Position numbers and translations under genes: made by a program. Below, one piece after another: positions 23,972-35,889 of a DNA stretch of 64,000 nt. Source of the stretch: Diphasiastrum complanatum. Taxonomy: Eukaryota; Streptophyta; Lycopodiopsida; Lycopodiales; Lycopodiaceae. The stretch covers positions 23,114,326 through 23,178,325 of the forward strand of contig CM055108.1 in assembly GCA_029204225.1 (NCBI GenBank). The letters run 5' to 3'. How positions within the stretch are numbered: position 1 is the stretch's first letter; every line of letters begins with the position of its first letter. The notes under the pieces were generated by a model. The model was given only the letters and a program-made list of their open reading frames with translations. It was not told the origin of the DNA and made no database searches.

Positions 23972-24260
23972 CACTAGAAAATGAGATAATCTATATTCTC
24001 TATATGTATTTTTTATTTGTATTTGTTATTTATGTTTACTTTTTTGTTTCTCAAGTTGTAACATGAATTGCGTTGAATTTCTTGAGGTTTTACAACTTCC
24101 AAATATCACGCGTGTCTCGTTTGTGGGCTGAATATTGATGCTCGCCACCTCACATCATCTAAGCAAAGTTGTATATGAAAATCATGGCAATTACTTGCAT
24201 GAGGATCATTTGTTTTGAAATACACAAAGAAGAGGATTTGGAGGAAAGACGAAAATAAGG

Positions 24261-25340
24261 ATGCCTCTAAAGAGAATGTCCATGGTAGATTGGCACAAGC
24301 TCTGGATTGAATCTGAGACCAAGCCAATCAATGGTATGAAAAGACTATCTATCTTTCATTGTCTACCATATTGGAATAAAATTTTGATCAATTACTTGCT
24401 TGATCTGATGCAGATATTCAAAAATGTGGCTGAATCAATATGGCAATACTTGGTGGGCGAAAAAAATAGTATTAATGCAAGACAAAACCTACAAGAATCA
24501 ATGACAAAAAAAGAGTATTCGTCAAAATTGGGTACAGATGAAAATACTCATATCATTCAAAGATCCCCTTGGATTCTTACCAAGGAAGGGTACAAGTATG
24601 TACGGTCAGTCATTTGCGAAATGAGAACACCAACTGGTTTTGCTCATTCATTATGAACATCATTCACAACAAAATTTCATGGTCTTAAATCTCATGATTG
24701 GTTGAAGATGCTTGAGTACATATTTCCAATGTGTGTTCGTGGTTGTCTAACTAATCAACTTCGCGATACCATTTACAAATTAGTATCCATTGTTAGGTAC
24801 TTACAGTTCTATCAGTCATATTTTATGCTATGCATATTTATTTTACATACAAGTTCAATAAAGTCATATGATGATCATATACTATAAATATGATGTAGAT
24901 GGATGTGTGGCAAGGAGATTTGTGAGATAGATGTGTAAAAAAAACATGAATATATGGTGGAGGTTGTATGTATGCTTGAGAGAGATTTCCCAACCTCCAT
25001 CTTGGACATACAAGTGCATCTGCTTGTGCACTTAGTCAAAGAAATTGGTATTGCTCAAGGTACAAAATATATGATTTTGGTTTTTGTGACTTCAATATAT
25101 TTAGCATCATTTTTTTTCTCTGTCATTGAACATTGCTCTCATCATGCAATAAATATTTATAGGTGGATGTTCTTCTTGGAGAGATATATGAAATTTTTGA
25201 AAGATTTTGTGCATCAAAAGGCAAGACCAGAGGGAGCATGGTCGAGGGGTGGTTAGTGCAAGATCTCTTATTTATGTCACTGAATTTTTGCTTCAAATAC
25301 ATCTGTCTACTCCACGACTATGAAATGATGAGGAGAACAA
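24261..25340 (+). pseudogene. CACTA transposase, central part with DUF4218
   Basis: Recognisable CACTA transposase words occur in order. LPYWNKILINYLLDLMQIFK corresponds to the conserved L-x-H-N-L-D-V-M-H-x-x-K-N segment; GLKSHDWLKMLEYIFP and RGCLTNQLRDTI follow. Next is the DUF4218 block with FPTSILDIQVHLLVHLVKE (24985 on) and RWMFFLERYMKFLKDFV then ARPEG (25163-25240). Stops, frameshifts and AT-rich intron-like gaps break the frame. Key His/Asp positions are partly changed (HNLD to NYLL). Confidence 0.82.
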
Positions 25341-25749
25341 TGAGGTAAAAGGCGAAAAACTCCAAGGTATGGGTGCTCCTAAAAAATGAAACATTTTCTT
25401 AGAGAAAAAATTTCTAGTTTCATGCTCTATAATTATGGAGTGATATGCATGTGGTTGGAATTATATGAACAAGAGAAGAAAAAAACAATGTTGACTAGAA
25501 ATAGACACCGACATAATAAGTGTAGGGGTCATGCTGCACCTTCACGTGATGTTGAGCCATTGCCCAACCAATGCACCATAGAATGGATGGTTGACACACT
25601 CTAACAAGCAAGATCAAAGGGACAAATCATATCTGGCATGGAATGGGACTTTGCAAGAGGATGTGATTGGAAGGTTTGTTTATTGTTTTTTTAATAAAAT
25701 ATAATATACTTGTATAATGATTGATTATTGTCTTAATCACAAGTACTAT

Positions 25750-26460
25750 GTGGCAGTATCAAAATTATAGTGCAATGTGGGCATTTGGTCGTCATCATCG
25801 TGTTGAAAGAGTTGATATGAAATGACGAACTTATGATTTTGGTGTGATGGCATCTTTTAATCAAGAAAGTCAAAGTAGTGCACGAGACTAAAGTCCAATC
25901 TCTGGGGAGCTTGAGTATGTAGGAACTATTCAAGATATATATGAAGTGTGTTTTGGTGAAAATGGAAGATAATTTTTGTTTGATGTGAAATGGTTCAAAA
26001 TCAATTATCAAGGGTCAAATGCAACCGTGAAAAGAGATCGTAATGGATTTTTTGCTATCGAATCAACCAAGAAATTAAGCATGGATTATTTAGACACATT
26101 GGTGTTGCCTCGTCATTGTGAACATGTGTGTCACATGAGTTTTTGACATTCATTTTTTCTCAATCATAATCAATAACATACACTATTTCATTACAATTAA
26201 CTGTTGTTGATCTTAGTTCCATGTTGAAACAATTTTTTAACTTAACATTGTTAAATGTGTAGGTATTTTTTCAACCGGATCAACTAAACAACAAGTGGTG
26301 GTATGTTGTTCAAGTTAAGCCACGCGCAAGACATGTATTTGAAAATGCATACATTGAGAATGAAATGGAGGACTTGAATATTGACAACAAAAAGATGGTT
26401 GATGAGGATATAGAAATATCTCCAAGTTCCCTAAATATTATAAAAAATACTATAAATTAA
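25750..26460 (+). pseudogene. CACTA transposase C-terminal region (DUF4216-like)
   Basis: Phrases typical of the transposase C-terminus appear: YVGTIQDIYEVCFG, LFDVKWFKIN, then FFQPDQLNNKWWYVVQVKPR after an AT-rich interval that looks like an intron (about 26125-26262). Several in-frame stops are present. The tail is acidic and ends at TAA near 26460. Confidence 0.75.
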
Positions 26461-29349
26461 TCAAATGATTCGGACACATTAGAAAAAATATGGGCTTAAA
26501 GAGGGCCCTATAAGAAATGCCATGTAGGAGAGAGAAAAATAACTATAAAGTAAATATAATATCATTTTCTAACTTCTTCACGCATCTGCCCGCACTACTT
26601 TCCATGTAAATGAATGCACCTTAGTTTAGTCACATCAAACTTCATTGGTGTTTAACCATAGTTAAAATATAATGTTTCAAAATGTTGAAATATTCTCTCC
26701 CAATAGTTGGGAACACTCAAAAATTTGAATTAGGAGTGACATTTCTGAAAAAAAAACCTATGCCATCTCTATCTCCAGGGTCAAAAACAAGTGTTTAGCG
26801 CCATCTCTATCTCCAGCAGAGTTATTGTCATTGTGTTGTTTGTTACTATACTGCAGTGCATGGTAAGTGTGTCGCCATCATGCCAAAGGATTTCGTCATT
26901 CTCAAAAGGCTTTGGAACAAATAATTTGGTCTGCATGTTGATAATGCCAGCACTTCCAGAGACCTGCCTCTAGATAGAACCGACTTGCCTACTACCTCTA
27001 GGAGGAAGAGAAAGTAGCATGTCCCCAAGAAGGCTGGATCTCAAAGGCCAACTGCTTCCCTTCCTCATAGACGAGGTGGCATCCTAGTGGAATTTCCACA
27101 TTTCACAAATTACAAGTGGAATAATGCTCTCCACTAGAGGTCACCATCAAAAGGTGGCTCACTCTACTTTCTTTAAGAGGGGCCTACTTGCATTTATTAC
27201 ATTTGTTTAGAAATACCGATTCCTACATGGTCATTCCATCTTCCGGGATTCACCATGAGGCTTACACAGTTATTGCTTGTTATTCCTAACTAGCATTTCT
27301 CGGCTCTCAATCTTCGTTTGTCTCATCGTCTTAGAGACCTCCTCGGTCTAAGGTGAAGGTGCTCTTGAGTTGCTCTGTCCAAGTACCTTGGAGATTTGTC
27401 AAAATCAGCCAATATCATCCCACCCCTAATGTGTTGCAGGACCCACTGCAACTCATATTGGACGATGTCGCTCCGCTTTGCATTGGCATCTTTGATCGTC
27501 ACTTGGAAAAGCGTAGATCCTCGTTTGCTTACATAAAACCAGGTGCTTATTGTCGCCGATCTTTATCACAAAAACTATTTTTCACGAATTGTCGCAGTTT
27601 AACCAGAATGTCTTATTGCTGCAATTGGTTGACATTCTCAAAATTGGAGAGCTCTCAACAGCCTCACAACTTGCATGCTCGAGTGCTTTCCATGTGTCTC
27701 TTTGTTTTGTCACTTGTATCTGCCATTGACGGTTTCATCTTTGGTTTCTTGGCAGATTCTATCTTCTGGGAGGTCTGTAGCCTCCATTTGCCTCTGGGTG
27801 TTTCCGTGGTTATTCTCTCAGTTGACGTTCTAGTCTCAAGGAAAATCTTTGATCTGCAGGTTGCACAAACTTTGATTATCAGTCTCAAGGGGATGGATTC
27901 ATAAAAAAATTGGTGGTAGGAACAGTTTTGGATGGACGGTTTGATAACAGTAAGGAAACATAATGAAGGCTTGGTGGTAGGGTGAAGGAACTGATACTTA
28001 TACAGTTGCAGCCTTGGACCCTTGCAATGTCGAGCTTTGACTACCACTTGCTGGGTGAGGAGCTTGCTTTATTTTGCAGGTTCACGGTTGTCTTCATCTT
28101 TCTTTTCTGCAGCTCTTTCTTTTGATCCACTACTTTTGGATCTCTTTGGGCTTCATAAGAGGGGATTCAACTATCATTACTCCAGAGAGTTTCTTTTGAT
28201 CAAGATCGATCTGACTCATCTGTTGCTTAAGTTTTGTCCTTTCCTCCTCAACTTCTTTGCTTAATTTCTGATGTCTTCTAGTTGTTTCGCCTGCTTCTGT
28301 AGGTCTTTTTCAGCTGAACAACCAATATAGGTGATAGTTGGTCTCCGCAAGACACTTGCAATAATCTATCAGCTACTTTGGTAAGACAATCAAAAACTGG
28401 GAATTTCTTAGAAGAACAGTAAACTGATGATAAACAAACAGATGGAAGGAAGGGTTGTGGTGACAACGGTAGATGGTGTGGATGATAGACATGAGAATGG
28501 GTGCAGAGGTATGGCAAGAGCTTGCTTGAAGAAGGACACTAATTTCCAATGCTTGTGTTTTCCTTTTCTAAAGGATCTTCGTCATGACTGGAATACTTCT
28601 TCTGATTGAATCTCTTTGGATTACCCATCTGCCATCTTTAGTCTTGTCTTTTCATATTTGACTTGTGACCTTGGCTGTCGATCTTGTTGATGTTGTTGCT
28701 GGTAGCGTAACTGCTCCAGTGGATCCAAGCAAATCCACTCTCTCCCCCCCCCAAAGTTTGTTGGTGGGGATGTTGTTGTTGGTGACTGTTCATGCTCATG
28801 ATTGGATCGGCGTGTGGAACACGTAGTTGAAACTCGTTAAACATGCAACTGGACTAAAGATTGAACAAATTTTAACTAAATTTGTTTCGATCTTGCTGTA
28901 GTTGACTCAAAGAATAATATGGCAATGACATGCAAGAATCAACTCTAATTTGACATGTACTTCTCATATTTCTCAAAAATTCTAAACTGCTATACAAGGT
29001 AATCTGAAGATGGATAGATGAATGACAATGTGTTTGTGACATGCTCTACAGAAGACTCTCGTGCCATAGCTATTCCTCAAGCAAAAATCAATCACACGAA
29101 ATAGGTGAAGAGAAATAAGGAAATAAACAAACATTATAGAGAGTGAGAACTGTATAGCACTTGTGAAACAAAACTTGCATTTATCAACATTGATAATGTA
29201 CCTTGATAGTTGCAATATTTCAGTTGTTTTGTAGAGTAGTGTGACTTACTCTAACATGCCCTTGTCAAAACAAGGTAGGGTGGGTGACACTAAAATCGAC
29301 CATCAGTGATAGCAAATGTTGTAAGATATAGCTTGAGATGCAGGTATTA
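26461..29349. other. Unassigned, decayed DNA
   Basis: A 17-bp direct repeat GCCATCTCTATCTCCAG occurs at 26762 and 26800. The plus strand has a 183-codon frame at 27353-27904 without a recognisable domain. On the minus strand (about 28900-27660) broken frames are Gln/Lys/Glu-rich and partly coiled-coil-like (for example SKEVEEERTKLKQQMSQ near 28240). They could be downstream remains of the minus-strand gypsy element whose gag lies at 29350-30652. No firm call. Confidence 0.35.
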
Positions 29350-30652
29350 TTGAGGTACTATGTCCTGAGGACCTCTGTGAACAAGAGATTCAGAACCAAA
29401 TCTCTATCTGGATTTCCGAATCCGAGAAATATTGTGTATTTGCATATTGGAAATCTTATCAGCATGTGGAAAAACAAATAGATTTGAGGTTGTAGAAGGG
29501 GAAAAAAACTGTCAATTCCCTGTGGAGGTTGCTCTTGGTTGGACATTGTAGCAGATGACTTACTCCCTTGTATAACAGCATAGCCATCTTGTATGGCTAG
29601 TGGGTCTGGACTTTCAAGTGGATATTCATGATAAATGATGGCATTTCCAGATTGTGATGGTTGTTCTTTATATCGTTGGATTGTATGTGCATGGATAGAC
29701 GGATATGAAGGACAAGCATCAACAGGATGCGTAGACCGGCAGTGTGGGCACCATATTGTTTTTCATCTATTAGGTACCTGTGTAGTGTTTGGATGACTAG
29801 GCATACTGCTTTGGATAGACTTCAGGGTAGCTTGAAACTCATTGGTGAGTTTCTCCATCTGTAGTTGATATTGCTTATTAAGCAAGTCCAACTGGGATTT
29901 CCAAAGCTGATCTCGGGTATTCTCGATCAGCTTCGATTGATTGATAGGAGCATGTAGTGCTCGTCTTTCTCTGGATTTGTCAACATCTAATCCTTTATCT
30001 TTCTCTTTGATGGCATCAGACATAGCTAATTTTAGGCTCATATATTCATCATTGGATTTAAGCTCGCATCTAATCCATCGTAGAAGTCCAACTAGGAACT
30101 AGATGATGAGCATCTGTTTGGAGGGTTGTTCTTGTACTTGACTTTTGAGGCATTTAGTCTCGTACACGTTCATCCTTTGCCATCTTGATGCTACTAAATT
30201 TGACAAAAGGACTCTCTATCAAGCGAAAGGGCTTAAAACGCTTGATAAAGGACTCTTTCAAAATTGACCAGTCTGTCTTTTCGTCACGATCAAGGTTGAA
30301 AAACCAATCACGTGCTTTAGCGATCATGGTCATCGAAAATAGTTGGACCATAGCATCAAGAGATGTTTCAACTATGTTTCGCCAACTGTAGATCTAGTTT
30401 GGGTGTACGTCTTTCAGAATGAGCTTTGTGGGTAGCAGAAACTCCATTAGGGTTGGTTCTGGCATGGGATGTTTCAACACCATGAACATGGATTCTGGCT
30501 CGTGAGGACTCGGCTCTATTAGGTTCTTGTCCTTCGAATGGGTTTGTGGATGGCTCATAGGGTTGGGATCACATTCGGTAGAATCTATGATGTCTGATTT
30601 GTTCAGTTGTAGGGGACCTTACCTGGTATGGATAATCGTCTGGGATCTCCCA
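29350..30652 (-). pseudogene. Gypsy-type gag remnant, minus strand
   Basis: The matrix/capsid segment has MIAKARDWFFNLDRD and SFIKRFKPFRLIESPFVKF (30150-30350). It is homologous to the gag of the element at 51.5 kb (EWYLNLEALD, ALIKRFKPSKLTQSPFIQ). A coiled segment (QLWKSQLDLLNKQYQLQMEK) follows at 29763-30041. Then comes a Cys-His box WCPHCRSTHPVDAC near 29740, like WCPICSQRHTTNEC at 52.15 kb. Stops and a frameshift near 30150 break it. Part of this gag recurs in inverted orientation at 30653-31066. Confidence 0.8.
29957..30356 (-). repeat. Left arm of a 0.4-kb inverted gag repeat
   Basis: Its reverse complement aligns with 30653-31066 over the whole length, from ATGCTATGGTCC to the sequence encoding SRERRA. 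There are scattered mismatches and an approximately 20-base indel. The arms are separated by 296 bases. Confidence 0.9.
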
Positions 30653-31066
30653 ATGCTATGGTCCAACTATTTTTGATGACCATGATCGCTAAAGCACGTG
30701 ATTGGTTTTTCAACCTTGATCGTGATGAAAAGATAGATTGGTCAATTTTGAAAGAGTCCTTTATCAAGCATTTTAAGCCCTTTCGCTTGATAGAGAGTCC
30801 TTTTGTCAAATTTAGTAACATCAAGATGGCAAAGATGAACATGTACAAGACTATATCAAGCATTTCAAATGCCTCAAAAGTCAAGTACAGGAACAACCCT
30901 CCGAACAGATGCTCGTCATTTGGTTCCTAGTTGGACTTCCACGATGGATTAGACGCGAGCTTAAATCCAATGATGAATATATGAGCCTAAAATTAGCTAT
31001 GTCTAATGCCATCAAAGAGGAAGAGGAAGGATCATATGTTGATGAATCCAGAGAAAGGCGAGCACT
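30653..31066 (+). repeat. Right arm of the inverted gag repeat, gag fragment
   Basis: It encodes on the plus strand the same gag segment as the left arm does on the minus strand (DWFFNLDRDEKIDWSILKE). It ends abruptly at 31066, where the 3' LTR of copia element 2 starts; the left arm continues with ALHAPIN. Confidence 0.9.
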
Positions 31067-31717
31067 GTGAAGGATTTCAGATCATTCAAGATCCAATCCA
31101 TGTCCCAAATCTTTGGTTACAATAAGGAGCAAACCAACAATCCTGCCAATGTAGAAAAATCAGCATCTACATACAAAATGAGATGCAAACTCTAAGAGAT
31201 ATTGATCAAACATGAACCAAAACATAAAATATGTTTGTTGTCCGTACAATTACAGTACCCTACTGTATTTCACATGTATGGAACCAAAAATAGCAATAAA
31301 TGATCATTCTACACACAAGATTGCAAGATAACACCAAGATAGTGCACCAATGAGTAGTAGAACCCAAAGAGAACCATACATAATGATGAAATGAGAGAGA
31401 GAAGAGAGAAGATGTGTCTCTCCACGAGTTACATCCTTTTATAGAGTTTCCAAACCCTATTTGGCCACTTGGCTTTCCCTCCAAAATGTAAGCCCTACTA
31501 TTTTTGGGTCTAAATTCAATGTACCCAAAGTTCAAATTTGAATCTCTCTCAAACTGGACTACCAACTTTCCCACACTTTCCAAAAGTGTTTATTGAATGT
31601 ATTTTAAACTAATATAACTTCAAGAAGTTTGTCTCTAAGTCTAAAATGAGTTTTGGCCTCTTATTGACAATTAACCAAAGTATGAATAAACTAGACTAAA
31701 CTAGTTGAAATCTCTCA
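31067..31717 (-). repeat. 3' LTR of copia element 2
   Basis: It is 651 bp, begins TGTGAAGGATT and ends ATCTCTCA on the plus strand. Read on the minus strand, a TATA box TATAAAAGG is at about 31443-31435, giving U3 and R-U5 halves. It is about 97% like 35890-36540 by eye. Confidence 0.93.
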
Positions 31718-31727
31718 CTCCCTCTTC
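31718..31727 (-). other. Polypurine tract of copia element 2
   Basis: The minus strand reads GAAGAGGGAG directly before the 3' LTR. The stop codon of the 677-codon ORF lies at 31730-31732, so coding sequence runs almost to the LTR. Confidence 0.75.
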
Positions 31728-31729
31728 AA

Positions 31730-33763
31730 CTAGTTTGGCATAGTTTTGACAATAGAACTTTGATCCAACTTTAGAATGATCTCCATTCTAAGTATAGATC
31801 TCCTTTCTAAGGTTCTAAAGTATCTTTCATAATTGATATAGAGAATAGTGTCCAAATTAGATGCTTCACTATTTCTTACATCAATTTTGCACATCAAGAT
31901 ATAACTAGAACATGAAGAACCAAAGAGAATGTGAATGAAATGATTCCTCCATGTTTCAAACTTTGTACTCTCTGGAAAATTACAGCAACCAAACAATAAA
32001 TGTGAGTGATGACCATTTGCTTGCTTGTGTCCTCCAACTTTGTCCTTTCTTGATATGTCTCCACCATAAAACTCCATGAATGAGCCTCCATCTCCATCTT
32101 GCCACAAGAAACCATCAAACCTTGGAAATCCATGAGTAGGTGAGTACATACATGATGCAAATCTAGCACCACATGACTCCATAGACCAAGTAGGTTGCAC
32201 TAGTCCATCTTCAAGATCTACTTGACACAAGAAAATGACCATGAATTCACCAAAAATTGACAATATCCAAGTATTGGCACCAAGTAGCTCAACACTTGAG
32301 AACTTAGCCATGGATGAGTGACATAATGAACCTCCATTAGCTTCATTTCCATCAGCAAAACCAGCCAAGAATGCTAGTACAACTCCAACAATAAGATATT
32401 GCAAGACAATGTAGCCAGTTTGTCCATATCTTGACAATTTGCACACATCCACATGAAATAGCTCAAACATGAGATAGAACAAGTAAAGTAAACTTGAACA
32501 GCACTTCCTTGCTACTCCTTTGACCTTACTTGAGTCTTCAATAAGCTGCAAAAACAAATCCATAACATCTTTGCCAATTACCTCTCCTTTGATGCTCTTA
32601 ACTAGCTCCAAATTGCCACCTTTCCTTTTGTGTTGTTGAAGCTCTTTGAGACCAACCTCTTGATCTTCCTCTTGACCATCAAAGTCATTGAACAAACTTT
32701 GTTTTCCAGATCCATTACTTGCTTTTCCAGTATGAAAACCATGAGAACCAATATCCACTTGCATAGCATCATCTACACAAGAAAATTCTCCAAAACATGT
32801 GAGTAAAGCAAAGTGTGTCGCTTCCACTTGCTTACCTTTCTCTTGATCATCAAAGATATCAAAGATATGAATATCTTCAGACCTGAACCTCTGGAAATAC
32901 TCCCTCTCAAACATATGATCTAGATCCAACAAGAACTCATCAATGCTTGATCCCGAATTTTCACAAAGGTTAGTGAAAACAATGTCACCAATGTCACCAT
33001 CATAAATCAAAAGATAGATTCCAAACTTTCCATCCAACATGAAGTAGAGTAGGTGAAGATGAGTATCAAACCTAATAAATCTAGCCCTCTTGAGTCTATA
33101 ACAAACCTCATTAAGCTCACCAATGAGATCTCCCTTGCCTTGAAGAAATTGCCTCTCGATTTGCTCCATGTAGTCTTCTCCAACCAACCTTTTGCCATCT
33201 TGACCATGAGTGATCAATTCATAATCATAGAATCCTTTGAGTTGATGAAGAGATGTGAGATCCATGCCTTGGATTTTTCCAAGAACCAATCTTCCATTGC
33301 TCTTCCCTTCATAAGACTCCCTCTTAATGATTGCATCATAAGAAGTAGAAACCTCAAAGACATTAGAAGCCATGAAAAAAATATTTAGTACCTTCAACAT
33401 AAGAATGATTGAAGTACTCTCTTTTTTCAAACAAGAACTTCTACTCAATGTTTTAGGTAATGACTCATATGATAATGATTCTTCCTCACTATCATTCACA
33501 ATGACATCATTCAAAGTACATCCTACTTTGAACTCTTCACATACTTCTTTTCTCCTTGAGTTGTGACTATCTCCCTCACCAAGTCTCTTGATAGAACCAT
33601 TTGATCTACTCTCTTTATGAAGACATGTGACTCCACTTGCTGGAAAAATGACTTTCTTGGAATCATAACAAAAGAATGTAGAAGAACCACCACCTTCATG
33701 CATGCACCTAGCAACATCTTTTTCCATATGATCAAAGAAATCATTAGCAACAATCTTTTCCAA
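31730..33763 (-). CDS. 677-codon unknown ORF inside copia element 2
   Basis: The frame is uninterrupted for 677 codons, far beyond chance in this composition, and occupies the place of integrase/RT/RNase H. No retroviral enzyme motif is present. The N-terminal 110 residues are Ser/Lys/Glu-rich. A hydrophobic stretch lies at 117-133. A mid-part (180-330) is rich in Asp/Phe/Leu (LYFMLDGKFGIYLLIYDGDI). Strongly hydrophobic segments at about 421-440, 450-470 and 498-514 could be membrane helices. It shares its frame with the upstream gag-protease ORF, separated by one TGA and 26 codons. It could be a captured host gene, an env-like protein or an element-specific accessory factor. Confidence 0.75.
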   Translation of the reverse strand: MEKIVANDFFDHMEKDVARCMHEGGGSSTFFCYDSKKVIFPASGVTCLHKESRSNGSIKRLGEGDSHNSRRKEVCEEFKVGCTLNDVIVNDSEEESLSYESLPKTLSRSSCLKKESTSIILMLKVLNIFFMASNVFEVSTSYDAIIKRESYEGKSNGRLVLGKIQGMDLTSLHQLKGFYDYELITHGQDGKRLVGEDYMEQIERQFLQGKGDLIGELNEVCYRLKRARFIRFDTHLHLLYFMLDGKFGIYLLIYDGDIGDIVFTNLCENSGSSIDEFLLDLDHMFEREYFQRFRSEDIHIFDIFDDQEKGKQVEATHFALLTCFGEFSCVDDAMQVDIGSHGFHTGKASNGSGKQSLFNDFDGQEEDQEVGLKELQQHKRKGGNLELVKSIKGEVIGKDVMDLFLQLIEDSSKVKGVARKCCSSLLYLFYLMFELFHVDVCKLSRYGQTGYIVLQYLIVGVVLAFLAGFADGNEANGGSLCHSSMAKFSSVELLGANTWILSIFGEFMVIFLCQVDLEDGLVQPTWSMESCGARFASCMYSPTHGFPRFDGFLWQDGDGGSFMEFYGGDISRKDKVGGHKQANGHHSHLLFGCCNFPESTKFETWRNHFIHILFGSSCSSYILMCKIDVRNSEASNLDTILYINYERYFRTLERRSILRMEIILKLDQSSIVKTMPN

Positions 33764-33841
33764 GGAAGAACCTTCTCCTCCATTGATGAAGTTAGCTCTT
33801 TCCTTACCTTTTGCATGCTTGCACTTGCCATGAAGAACCTT

Positions 33842-35288
33842 TCAAACACCATAATTATCCTCAAGACTAGCCAAGTTAGCACAAAGATGAACATCTCCAA
33901 GAAGCATATTAGATCTTGACCTAGATCTAGCATAAGAAAGCTTGTTAGACTTTGCATAAGATCCACCAATCTTATTGATGCTAAAAGGTAACTTTGGAAA
34001 GTTGAGACCAATCTCCTTTTCCATTCCATCTTTTTTGCTAGCCATAACAAAAGCATCAAGCTTGAAAAGTCTACCTTGTTTATTGCCCCTAGCAACCAAG
34101 ATTTCTTCCTTTGTAATGAAGCAAACATCACCACCAAACTTTACCATGTATCTTTTCTCTATCATTTGACCAACACTTAGCAAATTCTTTGAAAGTGAAG
34201 GAATGTAAAGAACATCATCAAGTCTTGCTTTTCTATTAGTAGAGAGACAAATAGGAATTGAACCAATACCTTCAATCACACACTCACCACCATTGGCCAT
34301 GTGAATTGCTTTCTTGGCTCCATCATAAGTGACCAAAGAAGTAAAGAACTCCTTGTGACTAGTCATGTGTGAACTAGCTCCACTATCAATCCACCATGAA
34401 TCTTTGTCACCTTCACTTGATATTGGACTTGATGAACACATCAAAAGAGAATCACCACCACCTAGACCCTCATCATTAGTAGTAAAGTTGATTTGTTTGC
34501 TACCTTCATCTCTTTGCTTCTTCAAACATTCATTTGCAAAATGCCCTTTGATTCCACAGTAAAAGCATTTCAACTTAGACTTATCTTTCTTTTTGCCAAA
34601 AGAAGAAGTCTCACCTTCATCTTGCCCTTTAGACCACTTGCCTTTGACTTTGCCCTTGAACTTGCCTTTGATGAACATAGCATCCTCTTCATAATGAGAT
34701 GTCGATGTAGATCCACCTCCTCTTGATTGAAGCCTATACTCCTCATTCACCAAGATCTCTTGCAAATCCACAATACTTGGCAAAGTCTTTTGAATAGCAA
34801 AACTTTGAACAAGATTAGCATGATCATCCAACAAGCCATTAAGTATAACTTGAACAAGCTCTACCTCCTTAATGCTTTCATCAATACATACCAGCTCATC
34901 ATTGAATGCCTTAACCCTCAAAACAAAAGCATGAGTACTCTCTTCCTTCTTTTGCAAACTTTGAAAGATTTGCCTCCTAAGAGTAAGCACTCTTGATGTA
35001 GACTTGGATTCATAAAGCTTCCCAAGCCTCCAAAGATGATGTGCACTTACCAACTTCCTTGAGAAGTTCATTGATAACATTCATCTTGATCATGTGTAGA
35101 GCTTTCTTTGCTCTCTTGTCATACCTCACTTGATCTTGTTGAGTTGCTGGTCTCTCCTCCAAACCTACAACAATCTCCATCAACTCATTCATCTCCAATA
35201 AGGACTCCATCCTCACCTTCCAAGTAGAATAGTTGATTGAGGTAAGCCTATCATTGCTCTCCAACATAAAGCCTCCACTTGTAGCCAT
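33842..35288 (-). CDS. Gag and protease of copia element 2, one frameshift
   Basis: The likely start is the ATG at 35288 (MATSGGFMLESNDRLTSINY), a copia UBN2-type gag. Near 35020 a one-base deletion breaks the frame after SLEAWEAL; the second frame resumes at YESKSTSRVLTLRRQIFQSL. A CCHC knuckle (CFYCGIKGHFANEC) and an intact aspartic protease motif (WWIDSGASSHMTS) follow. The frame ends at TGA 33842-33844, short of any integrase. Apart from the single frameshift the gag-protease is well preserved. Confidence 0.9.
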
Positions 35289-35877
35289 GTTGAAGTGACC
35301 TGATCTTCTTCTTTCAACCTGTTCCAATGCACAAAGCACTCTCTTGAATGTCAACAAATGAACTCAAGAAGAAATCACAAAGATATGGAACCTCTCAAAT
35401 CTCTTCTAGCACTTCTAACTAGAAAATCAACACTAGAATAGTGAAATCTTGATCAACCTATGATCTATTCTCAATCTAATGATTCTTGCCACTTCCTAAG
35501 ATTGAAACACACTCAAATGAAGTTCAGTAACCTCACAAACTAGAGATCCAATCAAAATTAGGGTCTTGACAAAATCACAAAAAATTGAATATCTCAAATT
35601 CTACATGCAATTTTTAGAAACTTGGTATATCTTCTTGTAGACTCCAATGAGACCTTCCTAATGCACAAAAATCATCTAATTCCAGTAAGCCAAGTGTGAA
35701 ATCGGAATTGATCAAGTATATAACCCTATATTGAGTTTTGACCTACAAAAGATCAATTATACACATGCAAAAATGCTGATTTTTGAGTTGAGATCAATCT
35801 AGCATGCTCTAGCATCGGTAATTCTTCCAAAATCTTTGCTAAAGATGGCTGATCCTTTCATAACCTGAAACACAATA

Positions 35878-35889
35878 GCTCTGATACCA
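35878..35889 (-). promoter_or_regulatory. Primer-binding site of copia element 2
   Basis: The minus strand reads TGGTATCAGAGC directly after the 5' LTR, complementary to initiator-Met tRNA. Confidence 0.93.

Larger units (their letters stand above)
23972..26460 (+). mobile_element. CACTA (En/Spm-like) DNA transposon, degenerate
   Basis: It starts with CACTAGAAAA, a plausible CACTA terminus, inside the copia gag start. It carries transposase remnants to about 26460. The 3' terminus (expected TTTTCTAGTG plus a GGT target copy) was not found, so the right border is only the end of the recognisable coding part. CACTA elements move by cut-and-paste and give 3-bp target duplications. Confidence 0.7.

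Noticed and set aside
27353-27904. 183-codon plus frame with hydrophobic segments
   Set aside because: No domain; an overlapping minus frame of 127 codons is equally plausible; surrounding sequence is decayed repeat. Left unassigned.
29592-29605. CTAGTGGGT as the possible right end of the CACTA element (GGT target copy)
   Set aside because: Only CTAGTG matches the expected TTTTCTAGTG, and the site lies inside a gypsy gag-like minus frame.
33053-34996. Plus-strand frames up to 111 codons opposite the copia element 2 genes
   Set aside because: Shadows of the strongly coding minus strand; no independent signal.
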